Positions 21,573 through 31,905 of a stretch of DNA of 64,000 bases are shown piece by piece. How positions within the stretch are numbered: the stretch's first letter is position 1; the number at the start of each line of letters is the position of its first letter. Position numbers and translations under genes: made by a program. Origin of the DNA: Taudactylus pleione (Eukaryota > Chordata > Amphibia > Anura > Myobatrachidae). Below the pieces are notes generated by a model. The model saw only the letters and a list, made by a program, of their open reading frames with translations. It was not told the DNA's origin and did no database searches. The stretch is from assembly GCA_031769625.1 (NCBI GenBank), contig JAUIMM010000686.1, positions 434,001 to 498,000 of the forward strand, in the 5' to 3' direction.

Positions 21573-23359
21573 TAAACTTTCTATCGTCAGATGATAGATG
21601 TGACCCATAAACTTAAACTAAACTTAACTAAAATAAACACAGGAGACCAAGTTATGCCGTTTAAATGAATTGGTCAGCTTTATTTGGTTACAAAGGTAGA
21701 CATGGTGGCAGGAGAAAGAACGGCAACTAACCCGCGTCCGCTTGTCTTAGGCCGGAAGTAAATCACAACTTGTGAGGGCCAACTATCCCAGACAAGGGTA
21801 GGGTGATCTTAAAAACTTGCAAAGGGCCAACTATCCCTTTCAGAGCAAGTGATGCGGCCCCAACACCCATGCCAATGCACCATTCATCCTGCTCGGTCGA
21901 GAGGTGCCGCTGACCCCAATAGGGTGAAATCAGCCTATCAGTGCATTGAAGGGGTGCGCACCGCTATTACTGCTGCAAGATGGACACTTCAATATTGCCG
22001 GTCTTTCCCTGCCAATGAAACAAAGCCGACACAAGACACAAGAGGGTAGGGAGGGTGGGAGATCAATTCAAAAGAGGCAGATTTTACCACAGTAGATTCT
22101 CTACACCCTCTCACTAACTCCGCCCCTAACCCAACGTCCTATCGCATCTGCCTATAACTGTAAACAAACATTTTTAACTTTATTAACCCCTCTATCCCTG
22201 ACTAGAAGTTTATGTGCCGTCGGCTCTATTCCTAACCTCCGTTATATTAAACTTTCTATCGTCAGATGATAGATGTGACCCATAAACTTAAACTAAACTT
22301 AACTAAAATAAACACAGGAGACCAAGTTATGCCGTTTAAATTAATTGGTCAGCTTTATTTGGTTACAAAGGTAGACATGGTGGCAGGAGAAAGAACGGCA
22401 ACTAACCCGCGTCCGCTTGTCTTAGGCCGGAAGTAAATCACAACTTGTGAGGGCCAACTATCCCAGACAAGGGTAGGGTGATCTTAAAAACTTGCAAAGG
22501 GCCAACTATCCCTTTCAGAGCAAGTGATGCGGCCCCAACACCCATGCCAATGCACCATTCATCCTGCTCGGTCGAGAGGTGCCGCTGACCCCAATAGGGT
22601 GAAATCAGCCTATCAGTGCATTGAAGGGGTGCGCACCGCTATTACTGCTGCAAGATGGACACTTCAATATTGCCGGTCTTTCCCTGCCAATGAAACAAAG
22701 CCGACACAAGACACAAGAGGGTAGGGAGGGTGGGAGATCAATTCAAAAGAGGCAGATTTTACCACAGTAGATTCTCTACACCCTCTCACTAACTCCGCCC
22801 CTAACCCAACGTCCTATCGCATCTGCCTATAACTGTAAACAAACATTTTTAACTTTATTAACCCCTCTATCCCTGACTAGAAGTTTATGTGCCGTCGGCT
22901 CTATTCCTAACCTCCGTTATATTAAACTTTCTATCGTCAGATGATAGATGTGACCCATAAACTTAAACTAAACTTAACTAAAATAAACACAGGAGACCAA
23001 GTTATGCCGTTTAAATTAATTGGTCAGCTTTATTTGGTTACAAAGGTAGACATGGTGGCAGGAGAAAGAACGGCAACTAACCCGCGTCCGCTTGTCTTAG
23101 GCCGGAAGTAAATCACAACTTGTGAGGGCCAACTATCCCAGACAAGGGTAGGGTGATCTTAAAAACTTGCAAAGGGCCAACTATCCCTTTCAGAGCAAGT
23201 GATGCGGCCCCAACACCCATGCCAATGCACCATTCATCCTGCTCGGTCGAGAGGTGCCGCTGACCCCAATAGGGTGAAATCAGCCTATCAGTGCATTGAA
23301 GGGGTGCGCACCGCTATTACTGCTGCAAGATGGACACTTCAATATTGCCGGTCTTTCCC
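21573..23359 (-). repeat. Ngaro 3' repeat block: B-A-B-A-B
   Basis: Exact period of 675 bp, with units starting at 21573, 22248 and 22923. Within each unit a B part (about 437 bp, TAAACTTTCTATCG to GGTCTTTCC), a 50-bp linker and an A part (about 189 bp, from AGATCAATTC) alternate. The third B part is cut at 23359, where the coding region begins. A short frame repeated three times (21849, 22524, 23199) is a by-product of the repeat and not a gene. Confidence 0.95.
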
Positions 23360-23399
23360 GCCACAGCGGCTCTCAGGAGAGAAGCAGCCCGCCACCATG

Positions 23400-23939
23400 C
23401 TAACCAACCAAACCCTTAAAAACTGCAAAAATATCTTCTAGAAACAAAAAATTACCCTCCTCAGTAAGATGAACTCCATCCCTGCGGAAAAGGTGGGCAT
23501 CCTGAATCCGAATTAAAGGATGGTGCACCACTAGCCCTCCCATTTCCAGCACGTGCCTAGCCACCCATTTGTTAACCTTCCTCCTGGACCTGTCCAAAGC
23601 CACACTATTATAGCAATAGCGCCAGGAAAGCCTGGCGATGATAGGGGACCACACCAAAAGGCAGTTAGGCAATAACCGAACCACCTCTCTCAAGTCACGA
23701 ACAATCGCATGGCGCAACTCTAAGGACGTTTGCTGACCCAAATCGTTGCCCCCGAGATGGATAATTAACACTAAAGGGGGACCAAATTCAGCTACTGCCC
23801 TGTGCAAGTTGCGCAACAAAGCTTCCCACAGCATGCCCCTCTGCCCCAACCACCTAACACTCTCCCAACGTGGGAACACAGAGGCATCTTCAGCAAAGCG
23901 CGACTGCCCGGCCCAAAAAATAAAAGAGTGACCAATCAA
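23400..23939 (-). CDS. Ngaro SGNH hydrolase
   Basis: 179 residues with the three family blocks: GHSFIFW (nucleophile Ser, GDS-like), LIIHLGGNDLG (GxND, block III) and RDGVHLTEEG (Asp/His dyad, block V). SGNH/GDSL hydrolases cleave esters; the role in Ngaro transposition is unknown. It is the last frame, separate from the recombinase by about 300 bases of non-coding sequence. It is open and of usual length for a compact SGNH domain. Confidence 0.88.
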   Translation of the reverse strand: MIGHSFIFWAGQSRFAEDASVFPRWESVRWLGQRGMLWEALLRNLHRAVAEFGPPLVLIIHLGGNDLGQQTSLELRHAIVRDLREVVRLLPNCLLVWSPIIARLSWRYCYNSVALDRSRRKVNKWVARHVLEMGGLVVHHPLIRIQDAHLFRRDGVHLTEEGNFLFLEDIFAVFKGLVG

Positions 23940-24252
23940 CCAAATGGGCCTAGCGTCCTGGAAACCTGCAAATATACAGAAATATAATAGATAAGTATAT
24001 ATGCAACATGTAAATCACGAAGGAGGAGTGGGAGGGTGGGAGGGGGGGAGGAAGACTTGACCCGAGGTGAAAACCTACAAAAAACCTGCTGGATCTTTTC
24101 TATATTTCATTCGTTCACATTAATATTATATTAAGCTAAACGATCAATGTCCAAAGCAGGGCAAAAAACAGGGCAAAATCTCTCGGGACCCCCACCGGAA
24201 AGGCAGCGAGTTGGCCAAGGCACTCAAGTCCAAACGAATAAAGTATAACAAT

Positions 24253-25164
24253 TTATGGTTCCAGACGAACATAACTTCTGTAAGCATTGGACTTCCATCT
24301 TCCGAGAGCCTGGATCTCCTGTGAAGAAAGACCCGAGGAGGCCGCAAAAGTGGCGGCACCTATTCTAAAAGAATGGGTGCCGTAATCCGAAGGGGAAAGC
24401 CCGAGGTGCCGTATGCAGCGATGGAAGACCGATCTAAATTGGAATTTAGTCAAAGGACTTCCGTCCTCGTGCATAAGCCAAGCCCCCGGCCGCATTGGCC
24501 TGCAAAGAGTATATTGGGAGGCTAAGTGAACCGGACAAATCCCGTCATCAGGACAGGACTTCAGGGACACCCAGCGACCTCTACCCATCTGATCGGTCTT
24601 GGAACGCCGAATACGGCACAGCAGCGTATCACGCAGCAAAATGTGACAACGAAGCAGAGGGGGCTGAGCGCGGCGCGAAGACGCTACCAGCTCGCTGATG
24701 CGAAACGCCCCATGAAAGGCCATCGCAAAAGCGAGTCGGAATAACAGAACCTCGAATTGCGAAGAACAAATGCCCGTCAAACTTTCACCTAGACATGCTA
24801 ACAAATCAGGACCAATAGGACGACGTCGGTCATCCGCGGCAGGCCTGACGCGAGACCAACCCCTAAGGGCCCTTTGTATTAAAAAACCCTTAGTTATGTC
24901 CCTCCGCCCCGCTAGGCGCAAAAAGAACGAAATCCCAGCAAGCCTCTGGGCAACATAAGCCCGCGACCTGCCGGAATCGAACAAGAAACAAACAAAAGCA
25001 ACCATATTAGTATCACGAGATTTACCTGACGAACTCCGCCCTTGCAAAAACTTCTCCCACTGTTGCCAAGATGTCTGGTAGGCCGTCAACGTCCGTGGGG
25101 CCACGGACCGACGTGCGAGATCTTCCATTCTGGTTTGATGATCTGCCAGCAATGAAATGGACAA
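24253..25164 (-). CDS. Ngaro tyrosine recombinase
   Basis: 303 residues. N-terminal SAM-like core-binding part, then the catalytic domain with Arg145 (FRISEL), Lys near 169, HSFR at 254-257, Trp280 and Tyr285/288 (NAYRSYVRL). This is the full R-K-H-R-W-Y set. It should integrate the circular DNA intermediate. Its start overlaps the RNase H frame by 79 bases. Confidence 0.92.
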   Translation of the reverse strand: MSISLLADHQTRMEDLARRSVAPRTLTAYQTSWQQWEKFLQGRSSSGKSRDTNMVAFVCFLFDSGRSRAYVAQRLAGISFFLRLAGRRDITKGFLIQRALRGWSRVRPAADDRRRPIGPDLLACLGESLTGICSSQFEVLLFRLAFAMAFHGAFRISELVASSRRAQPPLLRCHILLRDTLLCRIRRSKTDQMGRGRWVSLKSCPDDGICPVHLASQYTLCRPMRPGAWLMHEDGSPLTKFQFRSVFHRCIRHLGLSPSDYGTHSFRIGAATFAASSGLSSQEIQALGRWKSNAYRSYVRLEP

Positions 25165-25658
25165 AGCTCACCTTTTAATGCCGCGTACGGGGCCAATTCG
25201 CGGAACCGTCGCCAATCCTGTCTGGAGAGCGCATCAGCAATGGAATTATCAGTACCCGGCACATGACGAGCTGTGAACAATATGTTAAACTGCAAAGCGC
25301 GCAGAACCAGCCAAGCAAGAAGCCGCAACACTGGCAGCGATGACGATCTTTGGTTATTGATCGCCTGTACTACCCCCAGGTTATCGCACCAAAAAACTAT
25401 GGAACGGTCACGCAACCGCTGACACCATAGCTCTAATGCCACCACTATGGGAAACAGCTCCAGTAGGAGCAAGTTCTTGGTCAATCCTGCCTGCACCCAT
25501 TCCGCCGGCCAAACTGAAAAACACCAATCTCCTCCCAAAAAAGATCCGAAACCTGATGATCCAGCAGCATCCGTGAAGAGCTGCAGGCAAGCATTAGGCT
25601 GAGGATCCGCAGGCCAGACGCGCACTCCATTAAAATCGACCAAAAAAAAACGTCCCAA
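25086..25658 (-). CDS. Ngaro RNase H, out of frame with RT
   Basis: RNase H domain with LFTDAAGSSG, LLELFPIV, FWCDNLG and NSIADALSRQ, i.e. the acidic catalytic set. In related elements it is fused to RT. Here the RT frame (25481-26983) runs past it in another frame, and the switch maps to a run of nine T on the sense strand near 25641-25650. Losing or gaining a base there would fuse the two. It may be an inactivating mutation, a sequencing error or a slippery site. Confidence 0.85.
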   Translation of the reverse strand: MGRFFLVDFNGVRVWPADPQPNACLQLFTDAAGSSGFGSFLGGDWCFSVWPAEWVQAGLTKNLLLLELFPIVVALELWCQRLRDRSIVFWCDNLGVVQAINNQRSSSLPVLRLLAWLVLRALQFNILFTARHVPGTDNSIADALSRQDWRRFRELAPYAALKGELCPFHCWQIIKPEWKISHVGPWPHGR

Positions 25659-26983
25659 ACCGCCAGGTCCAGCTTTAGCTCAGACGACAGTCGCAGAAAA
25701 TGGTGCGGGTGACGCAGCCCTACCAAAGCCCTCTGTAGCTTCCGACAGAAAATCTTCCCCATCGGGATAACTCGACACGCGAAGTTAAACAGCCCGAGCA
25801 GGGATTGACCTTGACGAAGAGTTACCTTTCCTCCTGCCAACGCTAGGAGGATAGCATCCTGCAAGCGACGAATCTTGTCCGGCGGCAGCCGGCAAAGACC
25901 CTCCAAGGTATCAATTTCAATACCCAAGAAAACCAGCTTAGTGGCTGGGCCCTCAGTTTTATCTTGCGCAATAGGTACTCCAAATTCCGAGAAGAGTGCT
26001 TGCAATGAAAAAAGGAGACGATTGCAGCGACGCGAGCCAGCTGGACCTACGCACAAGAAGTCATCCAAGTAATGGGCTATGCTCGTCTCCCCAGACCCCA
26101 CCGCGACACACCAATGGAGAAAGGAACTGAAACGCTCGAAGAACACGCAGGAAATAGAACAACCCATCGGAAGACATTTGTCCAGGTAATAGCCATCCGT
26201 CAACCGAAACCCCATGAAACGAAATGATTCAGGATGCAGGGGCAACAATCTGAAGGCGGACTCAATGTCCACTTTCGCCATGAAAGAACCCGGACCCGCT
26301 GCGCGAACCAAGGCTAACGCAGATTCGAATGACTGGTACTGTACGCGGCAGACCTCAACATCTATGGCGTCGTTAACCGACGTGCCTGACGGATGTGACA
26401 GGTGCTGAATTAAACGGTAACTCCCGGGGGCCTTCTTGGGGACAACACCCACAGGGGAAAGGACCAGATCGGGTATCGGAGGCTGCGGGAAAGGTCCAAT
26501 CATGCGACCCAGCCCTACCTCCTTCATAACCTTATCCTTTAGTACGTGAGGTAAATCGCAGGCCGAGCGTAAATTCCTAGGGGACCCGGAACTGACAGGC
26601 CGTATTATTGGAAGCGAAAATCCTTCTGCAAAACCCTTACGCAAAAAGGCGGCGGCGTCCCGCACAGGATACCAGTCTAACCATTTTGCCATGGCATCTA
26701 GATGAATGGGGGTCAACGCTTTACTTTGAAGTCCCGGCCCCTGACCGTTTGGCAGAGGGTACTGCAGAGGAGGCCTGAGCTCCTCCTGGACCGCGGGAGC
26801 AGTCCTTACTGGGGTGTGCCGCACCGCAGCGGAGGCACTGGTGTCGAAAGCGACACCTGTTACCAAGGGTACAATTCCCATTGTTGTATGCGTAACACTT
26901 CCGCTTGTTTTGCCCTCCATTGGCTGTCCTTGGTGCCGAGGGGGACGAGGGTTGAACTGGCCGCCCAGGGGACTGATCAGCAA
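25481..26983 (-). CDS. Ngaro reverse transcriptase
   Basis: 500 residues. The first roughly 90 overlap the gag frame. RT spans about residues 150-400, with KVDIESAFRLLP (Asp239), LPMGCSISC and the catalytic YLDD at 305-308. The true domain ends near the T9 run (about 25645); the last 50 residues of the frame are out-of-frame read-through. It copies the element RNA. Confidence 0.9.
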   Translation of the reverse strand: MLISPLGGQFNPRPPRHQGQPMEGKTSGSVTHTTMGIVPLVTGVAFDTSASAAVRHTPVRTAPAVQEELRPPLQYPLPNGQGPGLQSKALTPIHLDAMAKWLDWYPVRDAAAFLRKGFAEGFSLPIIRPVSSGSPRNLRSACDLPHVLKDKVMKEVGLGRMIGPFPQPPIPDLVLSPVGVVPKKAPGSYRLIQHLSHPSGTSVNDAIDVEVCRVQYQSFESALALVRAAGPGSFMAKVDIESAFRLLPLHPESFRFMGFRLTDGYYLDKCLPMGCSISCVFFERFSSFLHWCVAVGSGETSIAHYLDDFLCVGPAGSRRCNRLLFSLQALFSEFGVPIAQDKTEGPATKLVFLGIEIDTLEGLCRLPPDKIRRLQDAILLALAGGKVTLRQGQSLLGLFNFACRVIPMGKIFCRKLQRALVGLRHPHHFLRLSSELKLDLAVWDVFFWSILMECASGLRILSLMLACSSSRMLLDHQVSDLFWEEIGVFQFGRRNGCRQD

Positions 26984-28754
26984 GGACGCGTGTAGGCTGT
27001 GTCACCTCCATCCACACTTCAACATCTTTACAACCCAATTCCATGACCTTAACCCGATCTTGCTTCCGACGAAACTCTTCGTCGTATTGGCGCCACGCCG
27101 TACTGCGTGAAGCCTTGAATAGGCCATGTATCAGGTGTAAATATCGTATAACATTAAGGTACTCGGAAGGCCTGGTTTTTAGATAGCAAGTTGAGAACAC
27201 GCAGAACCCAGATAGCCAATTCGTGTAAGACTTAAAGGCCTCCAGACCAATACCCCCTTTTGTCTTTGTGGTCGCAGCAGCTTTCTTCGCCGTAGCTGTA
27301 AGGGTGAACATATCTACGTAGCGCCCTTTTTTGATCCGCTGCTTAACCCTGGTACGCATACCTCGAGTGACAGCTGTATTAGCGCAGTGTACAACATCCT
27401 CCGGACCTGCTCCGCGATCTACACTGGTACTACTGCCAGAGGACCGTTCGCTAGAATGCCTATGACGACGTGAGCGACGTCTGCGAGACCTCCTTGCCCT
27501 TTTACGCCTAGCCTTCTGCGAACTATCGCTTGAAGAGGAGGAGGAAATGGAAGTAGACCCGCAGTCAGATGTACTGTCACACTCACCAGAAGCACTGGCA
27601 AGGGCATTGGTAACTCCAGCGCCTGCGTTAGCTCCGACTTCCGCCGTCGCACTTCTGGTCGGGGCTGCGACCACTGTTAACTCCTCCAGACTGTCGTCTG
27701 TAAAAGAAGAGACTGAGGCGGCATCGTGCGCATTGTCTGTGTCCGTAGCCTGAGTGGGCTGAGGAAGGGAGATGGCAGAGGGAGAGAAAGAAACGGAAGG
27801 AGCTGCGGGCATGGGAGCGAGGGAAAGACCGCAAATCCTGCCTAATTGCTGCACCAGAGGGCCAAGCTGCGTCTGCACGGCGGACGCCGCCAACGCAGAA
27901 GGGCCTCCAGTGTCAGTGTTTCCAGGCTGCTGGGTCAAAAGCGGCGTCAATGCACCCACCACAGAGACCAGCAGTCCGGCAATGGCACCAGCGTCAAACG
28001 AGGGAACACTCCCTGTCGACGCAGACCCTGCAGGTGTAGAGACTGCCTGTGCTGCTGCCACACCTGCAGGCCTGAAAGAACTGGCCACTACAGACATGGG
28101 GGAACCCATGTCTGAGTCACCATTATACACAGAGGGGAGCAGAATAGGAGGAGGACCAACCTGCCTGTCACTGTGCAGGCGCTGGCTCCTCCCCCTTCGT
28201 CTCCGCCCCCCGCCTGTGCTTATAGTATCGTGCGTGCAGGCCAGCGCCATGACAGGCACCCGGCCTGCACGCTTATGCCCTCTTTTTCGCCGCCCCTCCG
28301 CCCGCACAGTGGCCGACTCAATCTGAGCGGCCACCGTGGGAGAAGAGACAGGCGGCGTTACAGCCCGCTGCCGCCCGCGGGAAAGGCCAGAGCGCGCGCC
28401 CGTGACTCTCGCGGGTGCTGTAGCACGCTCGGCCTCCCCCGATCCCCGCCTGCCCTGGTCCCCGGCCGCGCTAGTACTGGCGACCAGAGGGGAACCAGAG
28501 GCAGGCGGAGGCAGAACAGCTGATGTCTCGCGGCACCGCCGCGGCCGCGCGCCCGCCCCGCTTCCCAACTGCAAGGAGGGCACGCCTGACCCTCCCGAAC
28601 GCCGGGAGGGCAGGCCTTGAGAGAGGGGGGGATAAAGCGCACCGGACCCGACACCGTCTGACAGACGGGCGGGTACCGAGCGCGCACGTTGGGGACGGCT
28701 CATGCTGCTCCAACAGTGAGCAAGGGAAAGAAGAAGAAGAAATAAAAATAACAA
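26721..28754 (-). CDS. Ngaro Gag-like protein
   Basis: 677 residues, first frame of the element, starting about 160 bases inside repeat A. The N-terminal half is low complexity and rich in R, S, P, A. A serine run leads into an arginine-rich stretch (KARRKRARRSRRRRSRRH). Near the C terminus there are two zinc motifs: C-x7-C-x5-C-x3-H (from CYAYNNGNC) and CLRCGAAHPSKDC. These suggest RNA packaging. It overlaps RT by about 260 bases. Confidence 0.8.
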   Translation of the reverse strand: MLFLFLLLLSLAHCWSSMSRPQRARSVPARLSDGVGSGALYPPLSQGLPSRRSGGSGVPSLQLGSGAGARPRRCRETSAVLPPPASGSPLVASTSAAGDQGRRGSGEAERATAPARVTGARSGLSRGRQRAVTPPVSSPTVAAQIESATVRAEGRRKRGHKRAGRVPVMALACTHDTISTGGGRRRRGRSQRLHSDRQVGPPPILLPSVYNGDSDMGSPMSVVASSFRPAGVAAAQAVSTPAGSASTGSVPSFDAGAIAGLLVSVVGALTPLLTQQPGNTDTGGPSALAASAVQTQLGPLVQQLGRICGLSLAPMPAAPSVSFSPSAISLPQPTQATDTDNAHDAASVSSFTDDSLEELTVVAAPTRSATAEVGANAGAGVTNALASASGECDSTSDCGSTSISSSSSSDSSQKARRKRARRSRRRRSRRHRHSSERSSGSSTSVDRGAGPEDVVHCANTAVTRGMRTRVKQRIKKGRYVDMFTLTATAKKAAATTKTKGGIGLEAFKSYTNWLSGFCVFSTCYLKTRPSEYLNVIRYLHLIHGLFKASRSTAWRQYDEEFRRKQDRVKVMELGCKDVEVWMEVTQPTRVLADQSPGRPVQPSSPSAPRTANGGQNKRKCYAYNNGNCTLGNRCRFRHQCLRCGAAHPSKDCSRGPGGAQASSAVPSAKRSGAGTSK

Positions 28755-28913
28755 AAAATTAGAAGATAAGAAAAGAGAGTGTAGATATAGGGAAAGTATG
28801 GAGAAGAGAGTAGGGAAAGATATAAAGTAGGGAAAGAGAAAGTAGGGATGAATAAAGAACTTTAATTCACAACAGACAGATCTGCTAAGAAGGAACTGTA
28901 CTTTCCTGGTCGC

Positions 28914-29103
28914 AGATCAATTCAAAAGAGGCAGATTTTACCACAGTAGATTCTCTACACCCTCTCACTAACTCCGCCCCTAACCCAACGTCCTATCGCA
29001 TCTGCCTATAACTGTAAACAAACATTTTTAACTTTATTAACCCCTCTATCCCTGACTAGAAGTTTATGTGCCGTCGGCTCTATTCCTAACCTCCGTTATA
29101 TTA
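28914..29103 (-). repeat. Ngaro repeat A1 (5' end)
   Basis: 190 bp matching the A parts at 22060-22248 and 22735-22923 essentially perfectly, from AGATCAATTC to CCGTTATATTA. The sequence diverges at 29104, marking the element's end. Confidence 0.93.
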
Positions 29104-29600
29104 TGTTACTCAGATTGAAAGCTCTTTTTGTCCTAGTAGATAGTAATAATTAATTGTTTACAGCTGCACACCTGAGTGGAGTATAATAACTTGTGTCTGT
29201 TAGTGTTTTGTAAATAAATTCTATTTAACAGAATGAATGGCACATAGAGTATAACAAAATTATACATACAGTATAGAATGTAAAACTAAAAAAGTGAGAA
29301 CCATAAAACCTGGACAGGGGTGGATTGGGTCACTGGGAAAGCGGGGTACTTCCCGCTGGGCTGGACCTACTCTGTTATTAGCAGCGGTGGCCCTCTATCA
29401 CACAGTGACAGTGCCGCGCTTAGGGCACTGATCGTGGAAGCAGAGATGTGCCTGTGTGGCACCATGTGTGTGTTGCAGTGGAGGCTAGGGCCAGTGATCT
29501 CTGCTAATTGGCCTGTGTAACGGCCATACAGCCTGTGGTACATCCTGTAATGTCACAGCCGCACGGTCCTCACTGTGGCAACTTCTCATGCTCATACTGT
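29104..29600. other. Intron sequence
   Basis: Continues the host sequence interrupted at 21573. No exon, RNA or complete repeat seen. A segment from about 29318 (CAGGGGTGGATTGGGTC) looks like one end of a hAT-type element whose other end I could not find. Confidence 0.5.
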
Positions 29601-29604
29601 AGGT

Positions 29605-29763
29605 CTATTTACTAAGCCTTGGATGGAGTTAAAATGAATGGAGACAAAGTCCAAGCTAATCAGCTCCTAATTGCCATGTAACTAAAATTGACAGTTAGGA
29701 GCTGATTGGCTGGGACTTTATCTCAGTTCACTTTATCTCCATTCAAGGCTTAGTAAACAGACC
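29605..29763. mobile_element. Short MITE
   Basis: Inverted ends GTCTATTTACTAAGCCTTG and CAAGGCTTAGTAAACAGAC, with internal arms CAGCTCCTAA / TTAGGAGCTG. 159 bp. Confidence 0.8.
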
Positions 29764-30046
29764 CCTCAGTGCTCCAAGTCACTCAGAAGGAGACATCAGG
29801 AGGCCGCAGCAGTACACCAGAGACCCTGTGCTGAGCAGCCAGCCAGAGTGTGGAGTTACAAGAGCGGGAACTTCCCCAGTCACACAGGATAAAGGTAAGA
29901 GCTGGAGGGGTGCAGAGCAGTATGAAGAGTGGGGGCTGATGACACTGCTAAGGGGGAAGCACAGACATGGAGATGGGAGCTCTAGGGCCTTATGATACTG
30001 CTTTAGGGGGACAGAGATATGTGGAGTCCGTGTTACATGTGAGAAG

Positions 30047-30951
30047 CAGTGGCATAACTAGGCTTTTTGGAGCCCAGGGCAAGTTAAAAAACGGAGGTCC
30101 CCACCCACCAAGTATGTGCGCGCGACGTAGGCACGTGCCAAAAAAGTGGCCATGGTGACCACTGGGAAATGGGAGGGTGTCAACATGACACACCAGCATT
30201 TCTCAGCACTCTGTGAATATTCCTTTCCATTCCATATGCACCTTAGTGCCCCCTGTAGTAGTGCCCCATATACAGTGCCCCCTATAGTAGTGCCCCTTAT
30301 ACAGTGCCCCCAGTAATGCACCCTTATACAGTGCTCCCAGTAATGCCCCTTATAGTGGTCGACCCTATGCAGAGCTCCAAGTAGTGTCCCTTATACAGTG
30401 CCCCCAGAAGTAGTCTCCCCTATGCAGTGCCCCAGTAGTGGTCCCCCCTTTGCAGTGCCCCCAGTAGTGACCCTTATATAGTGCCACCAGCAGTAGCCTC
30501 CCCTATGCAGTGCCCACAGTAGTGGTCCCCCCTTTGCAGTGCCCATAGTAGTGACCCTTATATAGTGCCCCCAGCAGTAGTCCCCCCTATGCAGTGCCAG
30601 TGCCCCTTACATATATAGGAAAAAGACACCAAAAAAAATACTTACCTGTCTGTCCTACTGGCCCATTGTGCAATATGGGAGAGACGTCATGACATCTCTC
30701 CAATCACCAGGAGTACCAGGAGCCAGAAGGCAGAGACCATGAGTGAGTCTGCCTGACTCTCGTTGGCTGCCAAAACAAACACACTGCAGCCGGGTAGTAT
30801 GAGTGTGTACTACCCGGTGCCGACGGCAGTGTTTGTTACTGTGTAGTGAGGATTGCACTCCATTTGGTCCGCACTACGCTGACTTGAAACCACTGCGATG
30901 GTGCCCAGGGCACGTGCCCTGCTCACCCCCCCCACACACATTATGCCACTG
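30047..30951. mobile_element. hAT-type element carrying a minisatellite
   Basis: CAGTGGCATAACTAGG at the left faces ATTATGCCACTG at the right, flanked by GTGAGAAG and GTGAGGAG (8-bp target duplication, one mismatch). From 30240 to 30600 it contains a degenerate array based on AGTGCCCCTTATACAGTGCC. It is related to 48908-50265, which carries the same array on the other strand. Confidence 0.82.
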
Positions 30952-31081
30952 GTGAGGAGATCATGTGTTACATGCCTGTAGGAAGGCCTGTGTTACATGT
31001 GGGGAGGTCTGTGTTACATGCTTGTGGGAAGGCATGGGGGGAAGTCTGTGTGGTCTGTGGGTTTGATCTCAGTGGTATATG

Positions 31082-31290
31082 GAGAAATGTGAGACTTGCC
31101 TACCCTCCCGATTCGGCCGGGAGCCTCCCAAAAATCGAGTGCTATTCCCAGGGGAGGGGTTAGGGTTAGCTTGCAGGAGGGAGGGTTAGGGGGAGGGTAA
31201 GGGTTAGGGGTACTTACCTCATTCTGTCGGGATTCAGACTGTCGGGATGCTGCTGTTGGTATTCTGACCACCGGCATCCCATACCCTACC
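31082..31290. mobile_element. MITE fragments with TTAGGG-like core
   Basis: Begins with the ACTTGCCTACCCTCCCG family end and runs into GGGTTAGGGTTAGC-type repeats and a terminal CGGGATGC/GCATCCCG part. It looks like two MITEs joined. Confidence 0.6.
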
Positions 31291-31365
31291 CCACTGCCTC
31301 ACTTCTTGAACCCTATGTAACATGTGTACAGCTGATTTGTTTAGCAGCCTCTGTCTGGACTGAGG

Positions 31366-31905
31366 ACCTGATTCACTAAGGAACGCAGTTGCAAATAAGC
31401 ATGCAATCGGTCAATTATTGTGTTCTGCGCATGCGTATATATCATAGTACATGTGCGCGATCTAGCAAATGGTATCGGAATTGTGATTGAAGAGGCTACG
31501 CAGACCCAAAGCAGAGTGATTGACAAAAAGTGCCATTTGGGGGTGGTGTTGGGGGGGGGTCAGGTGCACGCAGGCGCGCCAGTCCGTTACAATGCCATTG
31601 TAGGGGCGTGAATCAATTAATCACTGCATGGCCATAAGCAGCCATAGCACTGATAGCGTGCATAGATGTTAGCAAGTTCTGAGTAAGGTCAGGGTTTGTT
31701 GCAAGTTTGCTTATGGGTTTGATGTTACCGATTGTTTCGCTATATTACCCTAGTATACAGATGTGAATAAGTTGGAAGTGGGCATCTTAATGTCAGGATG
31801 CGATCGCAATGTGGATGCAAACATTTACATAGCACCGCTGATATTAGCTACTGCGGTGAGTGCATTTAAGCAGAATTGCGTTCTGTAGTGAATCAGGCCC
31901 TCAGT
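31366..31905. mobile_element. MITE with CTGATTCACTAAG end
   Basis: The left end GACCTGATTCACTAAGGAACGCA faces its complement TGCGTTCTGTAGTGAATCAGGCC at the right. No coding frame. Confidence 0.78.

Larger units (their letters stand above)
21573..29103 (-). mobile_element. Ngaro-type tyrosine-recombinase retrotransposon
   Basis: On the minus strand the order is repeat A (29103-28914), five coding frames, then B, A-B, A-B down to 21573. Ngaro elements have split direct repeats in the order A1-ORFs-B1-A2-B2; here there is one extra A-B unit. Encoded proteins are Gag-like, RT, RNase H, tyrosine recombinase and SGNH hydrolase, a typical vertebrate Ngaro set. Repeat copies are nearly identical (one substitution seen between 675-bp units), so insertion is recent. 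No target duplication is visible. It lies in the host gene's long intron in the same orientation. Confidence 0.94.

Noticed and set aside
21849..23441. Three identical 66-80 codon frames at 675-bp spacing
   Set aside because: Sequence repeats of the Ngaro B part; they are on the opposite strand to all element genes and lack any motif.
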